Position numbers and translations under genes: made by a program
In this document: one piece after another, positions 1 to 6,094 of the stretch
Position numbering within the stretch: the first letter of the stretch is position 1
Layout: every line of letters begins with the position of its first letter
Assembly: GCA_028565715.1 (NCBI GenBank)
Contig: JAOXYC010249233.1
Coordinates: 1 to 10,199, forward strand
Reading direction: 5' to 3'
DNA: 10,199 bases
Origin: Phoronis pallida
Lineage: Eukaryota; Phoronida; Phoronidae
The notes under the pieces: model-generated
Seen by the model: the letters and a program-made list of their open reading frames with translations, nothing else
What the model was told of the DNA's origin: nothing
Databases searched by the model: none

Positions 1-144
1 ACTCAAAGGTCATAACATCAAGAATGCAATCCTGACCCACCAAAAAACCCAAAATGTATTTTTAGACCTTCGAGAGCGAACATGGGTCTTTAAGGTTTTG
101 ATACTTGTTGAAGATATATGTTGTGTGTGTAAATTATTTAAAGT

Positions 145-152
145 GTGATAAC
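145..152. repeat. 8-bp target site duplication, left copy (hAT)
   Basis: GTGATAAC abuts the left terminus and matches 1023-1030 exactly. Confidence 0.92.
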
Positions 153-304
153 TAGGGCTGCAACGGGTCCAGAAGTTTTCGGGTCGGGTCGGGTCCAGTC
201 TCGGGTTTCGGGTCACGGGTACGGTTCGGGTCCAGTAATGAAACTAAGAAAGTTGCAACGTTTGGTTATATAAAATGTACTATTAGCATATTTCTTCCAG
301 ATAT

Positions 305-310
305 TTTATT
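305..310 (-). terminator. Poly(A) signal of the hAT remnant
   Basis: AATAAA on the minus strand, about 50 bases beyond the end of the residual open frame and inside the element. It fits the 3' end of a former transposase transcript. Confidence 0.4.
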
Positions 311-360
311 TCAACAACAACTTCTTATGATTTACAGTTTATGAAAAAGTAAAAGTAGGC

Positions 361-727
361 CTACATCAATTGTACAGAATCAAATTGTAAAACATTGTTG
401 AATTCCCCAACTGATCCGGTTATCTTCACGATTCTTGTGAGGTCCTCGGAAGCTTGTTCTAAGCACCAAACACGTCCGTTAATCGCAACTGTCCTGATGA
501 GATGAACTAGTTCTCGGACTCGGGCTTCTACTCGTTGCTCTTGGGATGATTTATCGCCCGGTGACTGAATGTTGTGCATATGTTGTAGATGCTTCGACAT
601 CGGGGACGTCGTTCCACTTTCCAGTTGTGTATCGAAGTTTGGATGCGCAAAGTTTACATTTAGTGTAATGGTTATCGTTAACAAATTCAAAATGTTCCCA
701 CACCGAGTGGTTTCTGGACGTCGCCAT
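361..727 (-). pseudogene. Decayed hAT transposase N-terminus with BED zinc finger
   Basis: On the minus strand, an ATG at 727 in the context aagATGG starts a frame reading MATSRNHSVWEHFEF and then KCKLCASKLRY. This is the BED-finger signature: an aromatic VW..F block, then C-x2-C at codons 658-656 and 649-647. That frame runs into a stop at 551-553. The second half of the finger appears in the next frame as TTSPMSKHLQHMHN, with the zinc-ligand His codons at 591-589 and 576-574. A single frameshift between about 640 and 620 therefore separates the Cys pair from the His pair. The second frame then runs to a stop at 361-363 without recognisable domains. BED fingers bind DNA in hAT transposases and in ZBED-type host proteins derived from them. 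The long open frame from 747 is partly an out-of-frame shadow of this remnant. Confidence 0.8.
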
Positions 728-1022
728 CTTAAATGAGATTTATCCATGCATCACGTAACGCACTCTTTTTTCAATAATTCTAATAAATGTTATCATATGA
801 ATCAACAACAATGGTAGGAATATTCAACAATACATTTTTAATTATAATGGAATGATAACATAACACATTCAGATATGGCAAAAAAATGAATTTAGAACAA
901 TGATTTCTCATTTCGCCACAAGGTGCTTGGACCCGACCCGATAACGAAAATTTTGATACCCGACCCGACCGACGATGCGGACCCGCGGGTAACGGGTAAT
1001 TCGGGTACCCGTTGCACCCCTA

Positions 1023-1030
1023 GTGATAAC
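1023..1030. repeat. 8-bp target site duplication, right copy (hAT)
   Basis: GTGATAAC abuts the right terminus and matches 145-152 exactly. The perfect match suggests a fairly recent insertion, although the interior coding frame was already broken. Confidence 0.92.
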
Positions 1031-1295
1031 CTTCAACACATGAAGAAGTGAAAAGGGCTATAACTAGCATGAATTATCAACTTTTTCTTTTAATTAGGGA
1101 ACAACACAAAAAAGTTGCATACGCAAAACTCTAATTCCTGTCAAAATTCCATGTTTGATGACAATTTGATTTGTTCCAATAAAGTTTGAAAATAAATTAC
1201 AAATGTTTAGGCATAGCATGTTTCAATGTGATTGACAAGTGATAAAATCATGTGACACAGTGACAAAATCATCTTGTGGATACACTTCTTTTCAG

Positions 1296-1382
1296 TTGAA
1301 GCATCCTAAGTTTGTTGACAGTCTTATTCTGGTGAACTGCAATGCTACACAGTCAGGATGGGGGGAATGGGGATACCAGAAA
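1296..1382 (+). CDS. NDRG exon a (strand and loop after the nucleophile-elbow helix)
   Basis: Twenty-nine codons in phase 0, between the acceptor ttttcag and the donor gtaagt. The peptide begins LKHPKFVDSLILVN and ends SGWGEWGYQK. This is equivalent to the NDRG segment NHPE.VEGLVLIN...GW.DWA, which forms the strand following the elbow helix in the hydrolase fold. The preceding exon is not visible between positions 1 and 1295. That stretch is intron carrying a hAT element. Confidence 0.92.
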
Positions 1383-4300
1383 GTAAGTTGCTACATATAG
1401 TTCCGATAAAATTTTTAAGTTCTTAAATTTAATACCAACATCTTGGTGATTGAGATTTGGCCAATGACTGGTATCACTTGAAATCAAAACTTGAAACTTA
1501 AAATCACAAACATATCGGACACTGAGGAAGGACAAGGTCCGATACATTTGTGATTTTAAGTTTCAAGTTTTAATTTCGATATACCAGTCTTTGTCAATTT
1601 ACATTTAGTTACCTTTCTAATTTGTCACAGTGTCCAAAATAACCATTATGCAATGAAAATTACGTTTTGCTAATGCATTTGGCACTAAAAAAAGCTGACT
1701 ACTTTTCTGGGGTGATGACTAATAGGATGATGACAAGTTAACCAAGTGAGCCCATAATGACATTTAACTGCTTCTTGGATGGTCATTATTAACTTGTATA
1801 TTCTAGTTAAACAGTTGGTACATGAAGGGAGGTGTGATGACCCACTTCTGTGAGGACTATCTACTCTGGCATTGGTTTGGACATGTAAGTAAACACTTCT
1901 TCAAATCATATAGGGCCATTTGAGTCTTTTTGAGAAATCTCACAATGACAAGTCACATTTTGACATGAAGAAAATGGACTTGGAAAAAGATGACACATAA
2001 TGTGAAAGGGTGTTGAGAGCACTCTCCTGTAATTTTAATCATAATTTAATTAAATGTTAGATTGTAAGTTCTTGAGATTACCTGAAAATGTATTATATTG
2101 TAAATGCAAACATTTTCATTTTTCAGGAAACAATGACAACAAATGCAGATTTGGTCAACTTGTACTTAAGAAACTTGAAGAAAATAAATACACACAATCT
2201 TGCTCTTTTCACAGAATCTTATATCAAGTAGGTTAACCATTTGGAAATCAACTATATTTATACATGGATTCAGATATTTTACTGAAATCAATATGCAATT
2301 TGAAACCTAACACAATACTTTTAACATTAGACTAAGTACTGAGAAATCTTATACTATCTAAAAGCCATGAGAACGATTTCCTTCTTATTGTTCAAGCATT
2401 CGAACAGTTATGTTTTTCCAATTTTAGTTTGTAGAAATCTAATACTATCTAAAAGCCATGAGAACGATTTCCTTCTTATTGTTCAAGAATTTGAACAGTT
2501 CCAATTTTAGTTACCGTATAACCCCGCAATTGAGCGCATGCGCCTATATACGAAATAATGCATTTTGCTCTCAAAATTTGTAAATTCAGATTCGAGCAAA
2601 ATAGGCGCATGGGCCTAAAAGGTTCTGCGATTAGGCCCATTAACCGACGCTCCGGCCGGATATAAGCGCACTTTTTGCATAGTAATTTCAACACTCGCTT
2701 TAAACACATTTCTTGCAAAATAGGCGCATGGGCCTATAGTTCCTGCGTATACGCGCGTATTCACGCATAGGCGCATGCGCTCATTTGCGGGGTTATACGG
2801 TAGTAGAAATCTAATACTATCTAAAAGCCATGAGAATGATTTCCTTCTTATTGTTCAAGCATTAGAACAGTTACTTTTTTCCAATTCTAGTTTGTAATAG
2901 ATTCTTAATACATTATAATGGCTTCAATCTAATACATCAGAACAGATGTTAACATTAAAGATAACATAATTTATTTTGCATGATTGTTAAAGGTTAAGAT
3001 ATTTTACCTATGACCGACCAGTAAGCTCATGGCTTATACATTGCTTTTGTTTGATATTAGGAGACAAGATCTGGGCATTGTTCGTGAGTTAGATGCAATC
3101 AAGAAGAAGACTGTGCCAAACTTTACCTGTGAGGTTCTCCTGGCTGTGGGGACACAGTCTCCTCATATTGATGGTGTAGTGGCTATGAACGGCAGGCTGG
3201 ACCCTACAAAGTCTACATGGATTGAAGTAAGTTTTATCTACCTAGATTAGTATTTCCATTATTTAACTTAAGTTGACTAGTTCTCAAAGTTTGCCAATTG
3301 TGTCGCTTGGCATATCAGACACACAGGGAAGTTTTCTTGAGTGAGTGATGCTATTGGTTGGTTTGGGAGAAACCAATCAAATAAAGTTTGTACACCAAAT
3401 ATCAAGGGCCCAGCTTACATGGTCAATCAGGTCAAACTCAGTTGTTATTATCGACCAAAATGTAATGCTTGTATTAAGTTTGATTAAGGGATTGCTACCC
3501 AAATATACCAATGTATTAAGTTTGTCACACCTTAATATCACAAATCAAAAAATCAAGTGCTGTGTCTAAAAAGCAGCATGATGACTGATAAATCATCAGT
3601 TGAAACGCAGCAAGCCAAATAAGATGCGCGACGTTTGGTCACTTTCCAAAAACATACATATACTGAGTGAGTGATTGGTTTGGGTGAAATATAGTTTACC
3701 TTGAATAAACAAGTTTTATCCAGCCAAATTCTATTTGATTCTACATTTTAACTCTTCAATCATTTTAGTATGGAGACTGTGGTGGGATGGTGTTAGAAGA
3801 ACAACCAGAACGATTGGCTGAATCTATCAGACTGTTTCTTCAAGGGATGGGTTATGGTGAGTTATGCCTTACCATTCAAGTAATTATTTTCATTAAGTTG
3901 GAGAAATATCCTATCCCACCTGAGGAATGGAACCCATGTTATCTTGCACGATATGCAAGTACTTTACAACTGTGAGATATTCAGTTCACTCACCAGTCAC
4001 AAGATACCAATCCAACATTTGATTGGAATTTGATAGCAAGATATTATTATTATTATTATTATTATTATTTTTGAAATGTTTTTTATTTCTGTCATCTCAC
4101 ATTTACAATAATACAATGCATGTACAGATTTTACACAAAAGGCACAAAAAATGAATCCTTACATAAAAACACAGTTAATTGAATAAACTGGTTTGATTGA
4201 TGTAACTTAGCTTGTATGCATATTTTGGTGTGTATAATCTATCCATCTGTACATGTGGTTTCACTGTTACAACAAATTTCTATAGTTATAAATGTATAGA

Positions 4301-4449
4301 AAATGAGAATCCAAAGTCACTAAAGTTCAACCATGAGATTTTACATTGCAGTGCCCCAGTTGAACCAAGCAAGGATTCATGCGTTACATCAGAAGAGTGC
4401 CACGCACATATCTCCGACAGTTCTTCAAGCTCAGGAGGTACAAATATAG
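1296..4449 (+). CDS. NDRG-family protein, C-terminal half (six exons, 5' end outside window)
   Basis: Joined exons 1296-1382, 1807-1884, 2127-2227, 3061-3226, 3769-3856 and 4352-4449 read in one consistent frame, with GT/AG borders and compatible phases throughout. They give about 205 residues and a TAG stop. Family landmarks are HP.FV..L.LVN followed by GW.EWGY, the cap-region segment ending YLLWHWFGH, YIKRQDLGI, the strand and loop with SPH.D.VV..NGRLDPTKSTW, and the last helix LEEQPERLAESIRLFLQGMGY. NDRG proteins have an alpha/beta-hydrolase fold but lack a working catalytic triad. They are mostly cytosolic and are linked to stress response, differentiation and vesicle trafficking. From memory of the families, the DYL.WH.FG and NGRLDPT..SW motifs match Drosophila MESK2 and C. 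elegans ZK1073.1 better than vertebrate NDRG1-4. The N-terminal half, with the region equivalent to the nucleophile elbow, lies upstream. The family call is firm; orthology to a particular NDRG number is not justified. Confidence 0.93.
1466..1589. repeat. Long near-perfect hairpin in NDRG intron a-b
   Basis: The arms at 1466-1520 and 1537-1589 are inverted copies around a 16-base loop (1521-1536). They include 25 uninterrupted base pairs (1486-1510 with 1547-1571). The outer end is GACTGGTAT/ATACCAGTC and the inner end TATCGGAC/GTCCGATA, with only a small bulge and a few mismatches in between. It could be a foldback MITE or a locally generated inverted duplication. Open frames crossing it are by-products of the symmetry. 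Confidence 0.85.
1807..1884 (+). CDS. NDRG exon b (cap helices)
   Basis: Twenty-six codons in phase 0, acceptor ttctag and donor gtaagt. The peptide runs LNSWYMKGGVMTHFCEDYLL and then WHWFGH. The aromatic-rich DYLLWHWFGH end resembles the DYL.WHHFG segment of insect MESK2 and differs from vertebrate NDRGs, where this region is closer to VVSHLFGKEE. Confidence 0.9.
2127..2227 (+). CDS. NDRG exon c (cap helices)
   Basis: Thirty-three codons plus two bases, acceptor tttttcag and donor gtaggt. It encodes NADLVNLYLRNLKKINTHNL and ends FTESYI, with the split Lys codon AA|G completed by the next exon. The two overlapping alternative frames here do not continue the family alignment. The following intron (2228-3060) holds the 91-bp tandem repeat and its nested MITE. 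Confidence 0.9.
2343..2896 (+). repeat. 91-bp tandem repeat, three copies, interrupted by a MITE
   Basis: Copy 1 is 2343-2433, copy 2 is 2434-2513 plus 2803-2805, and copy 3 is 2806-2896. Each begins gaaatct(a/t)atactatc and ends in ccaatt(t/c)tagt followed by gta. Copies 1 and 3 are both 91 bp. Copy 2 is 83 bp once the inserted element is removed, because it lacks 8 bases in the atgttttt/acttttt stretch. Copies differ at only a few positions. The repeat lies in the intron between NDRG exons c and d. Confidence 0.93.
2514..2800. mobile_element. 287-bp MITE with TA target duplication (Tc1/mariner-like size and target)
   Basis: Terminal inverted repeats of about 34 bp start CCGTATAACCCCGCAA and continue GAGCGCATGCGCCTAT, with a single mismatch between ends. 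The element is flanked by TA at 2512-2513 and 2801-2802. The empty-site sequence is available from the neighbouring tandem-repeat copies, which confirms both boundaries and the TA duplication. There is no coding capacity. It is GC-richer than the intron and has an internal 22-bp direct repeat (2596-2617 and 2715-2736) and a 9-bp stem (2609-2617 with 2632-2640). TA duplication suggests mobilisation by a Tc1/mariner-type transposase, but no transposase is present to confirm that. Confidence 0.92.
3061..3226 (+). CDS. NDRG exon d (late strand, NGRLDPTKSTW motif)
   Basis: One base plus 55 codons, acceptor gatattag and donor gtaagt. It opens RQDLGIVRELDAIKKKTVPN, then a hydrophobic strand CEVLLAVGTQSPHIDGVV, then NGRLDPTKSTWIE. 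This matches the most conserved late block of the family (LLVVGD.SP..D.VV..N..LDPTKTT in vertebrates). It corresponds to the region where the acidic triad residue sits in active hydrolases. The exon is easy to extend wrongly: an open frame from an upstream ATG at 3029 runs into intron on both sides. Confidence 0.94.
3227..3768 (+). other. NDRG intron d-e: small inverted and direct repeats only
   Basis: No exon is supported here. Two related motifs are visible: gagtgagtga...ttggtttggg at 3337-3370 and again, more compactly, at 3664-3686. There are also short hairpins, ATTGGTT/AACCAAT near 3354-3377 and ACTGAT/ATCAGT near 3584-3600. These may be remnants of one repeat family. The evidence is too thin to define an element. 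Confidence 0.4.
3769..3856 (+). CDS. NDRG exon e (final strand and last helix)
   Basis: Twenty-nine codons plus one base, acceptor cattttag and donor gtgagt. It encodes YGDCGGMVLEEQPERLAESI followed by RLFLQGMGY. The family equivalent is ADCGG...QP.KLAEAFKYFVQGMGY. The loop before the final helix in active hydrolases would carry the catalytic His. No His is present here, as expected for a non-catalytic NDRG. The frame stays open past the donor to 3975, but that read-through has no family similarity. Confidence 0.94.
4043..4140 (-). mobile_element. Non-LTR retroelement 3' tail (minus strand) ending in an (AAT)n microsatellite
   Basis: On the minus strand the sequence reads GTATTATTGTAAATGTGAG, then AGAAATAAAAAACATTTC, and then about nine AAT units (4043-4070 on the plus strand as ATT). 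This organisation, with a poly(A)-signal-like stretch followed by a simple 3' repeat, is typical of truncated LINE or SINE insertions. It resembles the plus-strand tail at 6840-6913. No coding remnant is visible, so the 5' limit is arbitrary. Confidence 0.5.
4352..4449 (+). CDS. NDRG last coding exon (variable C-terminal tail)
   Basis: Two bases plus 31 codons and a TAG stop at 4447-4449, after the acceptor acattgcag. The phase joins exon e to give GMGY-V-PQLNQARIHALHQKS and then a Gln-, Thr- and Ser-containing tail ending QAQEVQI. The tail after GMGY is variable across the family, so this exon rests on splice phase and position more than on sequence similarity. The tail lacks the SRSHTSEG decapeptide repeats of vertebrate NDRG1. 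A longer open frame (4212-4565) covers the exon in a different frame and is not used. Confidence 0.78.
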
Positions 4450-4591
4450 AGTTTCACTCGTGGAAGTGGCCATTCAATATGGATAGTGTAATACTCAACA
4501 GAGGACAGTGTAGGAACATTCAGCAGAAATGCTTTGTAAAAAAAAGCCCCAATTTTTTTGTCTAAGGCAGGTATTGGTTTTCCCGGAAAGT

Positions 4592-4851
4592 GTCAACATT
4601 TCCTTTCATGATTCAGTGGTAGCTTTGTAAGCTGAGAATGATGAAAAGGCTGTTTATATGAAAGGTGCAATACTTGACGAAAGGAGGAAAGTGCTTTGTA
4701 GAAATATGTACCTGTTTCTAGTTGAAATGAGCTGACGTGCATGTGGGTTTAGAATAGTTCGGGATTGAAGTTCTGAAATTGTTGTCCGTCAACATATCCT
4801 CGCATGATTCGGTAGCAGTTTTGTAATTGGTGGGACATGATGAAACTCTGT
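4592..4851 (+). repeat. Diverged direct duplication in the NDRG 3' UTR
   Basis: The block at 4592-4653 (gtcaacatttcc..catgattc.gt..agctttgtaa...atgaaa...ctgt) recurs with substitutions at 4788-4851. A preceding motif, tgctttgta followed by an A-rich run, also recurs (4530 and 4692). The spacing between the two pairs differs by about 34 bases, so the copies have acquired indels. This looks like an old local duplication of 160-200 bp. Confidence 0.6.
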
Positions 4852-5214
4852 CTGAATTAATCTCAAATACGCCATGATTTTAGGAAAGCAGGAGATCACT
4901 GTTCTATTACTGAATACATAATGAAGTGTTTCAATTGATCTATTTAATGCAAATGCTAAATCTGTAGGTTCCTATTTAAAATATAGCTTGCATGCAGTTT
5001 TGATCTGTTATCCTCCCATTAACAAAGTTATGCCAAAGATTCTTTTAAACAGATTTTGAGTTGTACATATTAGCTGTTAGTTGACATATATCTGTAATGT
5101 ATCTTCATGTTTATAATTATTATTGTGGAAGTAGTACCGTACTGTAGATGGATATTAGTCCATTTTTGAAGTAGTTTTGGACAAGACAAGTCGCATTTAT
5201 TGGTAGCATTGTAT

Positions 5215-5220
5215 AATAAA
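5215..5220 (+). terminator. Candidate proximal poly(A) signal, NDRG
   Basis: Canonical AATAAA 766 bases after the stop codon. It is followed within 30-50 bases by GT-rich sequence (tgttggaagttgtc, then atgttgtattgattgt). It is a plausible alternative to the distal site. Confidence 0.4.
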
Positions 5221-5728
5221 TGTTGGAAGTTGTCTCAAATGTTGTATTGATTGTATAAAGTGTGAAAATATAATCTATAGTCATTGTCTTCCATTTTGTT
5301 AATTTTGTTATGATATGAATCAGAAATTCTTTGTATAGTTGTATTGTTGGTTTTATGTTTTCATTAGTATTATAATAGTTTTGATAGGCGAAAGTTGTTT
5401 AATGGGTCTTTTTGAATGACAATTTCCTGATGTGTCTATTGAAAGAATCTTCAACAACTCAACAATGCATTTTAAGTTTTTTGGTACGATCAGATCAGTT
5501 TGTGTATTTTAGTAGGTATGCGTGTTATTCAAGGTTAATACCTGAATTGAATTTGATAGTTTATACCATGCAAATCGAGTGTTATTTATTGCCAATTTGT
5601 GTTTTTTGTATTTTGTTATTAATTAAAGTTTTGTTAAATTATGATGAATGAGTATCTGATATGGTATGATATTCAAATTATGATTAACTAGAACATCTGA
5701 GATAATGTGATTAATTTCCTATTATTGA

Positions 5729-5734
5729 AATAAA
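5729..5734 (+). terminator. Candidate distal poly(A) signal, NDRG
   Basis: Canonical AATAAA, followed about 25 bases later by a TG/T-rich element (5758-5772). It is the last good signal before the next gene, so it is the preferred end of the transcript. Confidence 0.5.
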
Positions 5735-5757
5735 TGATTTCACGTCAATCAAATAAT

Positions 5758-6040
5758 GTTGTTATTTTTCGTTAGTGTCAAGTTTATCACTTTCAAGAAA
5801 TTTCATTTTTTTTTAAAAAGACATTATCAAAGACATTTTTTGGGAATTGAACATTTCTATAAACAAAATGTGCTTCATTGATTGATCCTTTGAGGTATTG
5901 TCTTGAAATGTCTATAATTCAACCAATTTCGCTTTAAGTCTTTGCAAAACTATGGAAGTAGTCTAAAGTAAACACATCTCTGGCAAAATTGATGAAAAGA
6001 AAAAGTGGTTATCAAATTTACCGAAAGGTGCGCTGTCTGT
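5758..6040. other. Intergenic spacer between NDRG and the B3GLCT-like gene
   Basis: AT-rich sequence with T- and A-runs and no gene or recognisable repeat. The last part, from about 6025, becomes GC-richer and probably contains the promoter or 5' UTR of the next gene. No TATA box is obvious. Confidence 0.5.
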
Positions 6041-6081
6041 AGACCGCCCGATAGGTGTCCCGTCAGTCAGCAATAACAAAC
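6025..6081 (+). promoter_or_regulatory. Probable 5' UTR or core promoter of the B3GLCT-like gene
   Basis: Locally GC-richer sequence (accgaaaggtgcgctgtctg and following) ends just before the start codon and includes TCAGTC at 6063-6068, which resembles an initiator. There is no TATA box. The transcription start is not determinable from sequence alone. Confidence 0.35.
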
Positions 6082-6094
6082 ATGGCCGTCCCCG
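6082..6094 (+). CDS. B3GLCT: B3GLCT-like exon 1 coding part (start codon, 13 nt)
   Basis: The ATG lies in a strong context (aaacATGG, A at -3 and G at +4). Four codons, MAVP, and one base precede a perfect GTAAGT donor. Phase 1 fits the exon-2 acceptor exactly, giving Gly5. Exon 2 has no in-frame ATG of its own before the hydrophobic core, so an upstream start is required. This is the best candidate, and it heads a short GC-richer stretch. Confidence 0.72.

Larger units (their letters stand above)
153..1022 (-). mobile_element. hAT-type DNA transposon, non-autonomous, 870 bp
   Basis: The left end TAGGGCTGCAACGGGT and the right end (inverted: TAGGGGTGCAACGGGT) are terminal inverted repeats with one mismatch in 16. 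An exact 8-bp target duplication, GTGATAAC, lies directly outside both ends (145-152 and 1023-1030). Eight-base duplications and this type of terminus are characteristic of hAT elements. Dense GGGTC/GGGTA motifs fill both subterminal regions in inverted orientation (about 160-236 and 931-1015). They resemble transposase-binding arrays. The interior keeps a decayed BED zinc-finger reading frame on the minus strand and an AATAAA on the same strand (305-310). The rest of the transposase, including any RNase H-like catalytic core, is absent. The element sits in the NDRG intron upstream of exon a. Confidence 0.92.
4450..5757 (+). other. Probable 3' UTR of the NDRG gene
   Basis: About 1.3 kb of AT-rich, non-coding sequence follows the NDRG stop. 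It has no splice-like exon or convincing protein frame on either strand. It contains AATAAA at 5215-5220 and 5729-5734. A GU/U-rich stretch (tgttgttatttttcg) lies about 25 bases after the second signal, as expected downstream of a cleavage site. The first 400 bases contain a diverged internal duplication (4592-4653 and 4788-4851). The UTR extent is inferred from signals only. Confidence 0.55.

Noticed and set aside
361-747. 128-residue open frame as a real protein
   Set aside because: It lies inside the hAT element. Its first third is an out-of-frame reading of the BED-finger frame starting at 727, and only its HLQHMH part is meaningful.
3029-3250. NDRG exon d starting at the ATG at 3029
   Set aside because: The frame is open upstream, but the acceptor tag at 3058-3060 and the family alignment start at 3061. 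The extra residues are intron.
4043-4070. CRISPR or other structured array
   Set aside because: It is a simple ATT microsatellite at a retroelement end. No spaced direct repeats exist in the window.
4212-4565. 117-residue open frame as a gene
   Set aside because: It spans intron and the last NDRG exon in the wrong frame. The splice-consistent frame gives the NDRG tail and a stop at 4447-4449.
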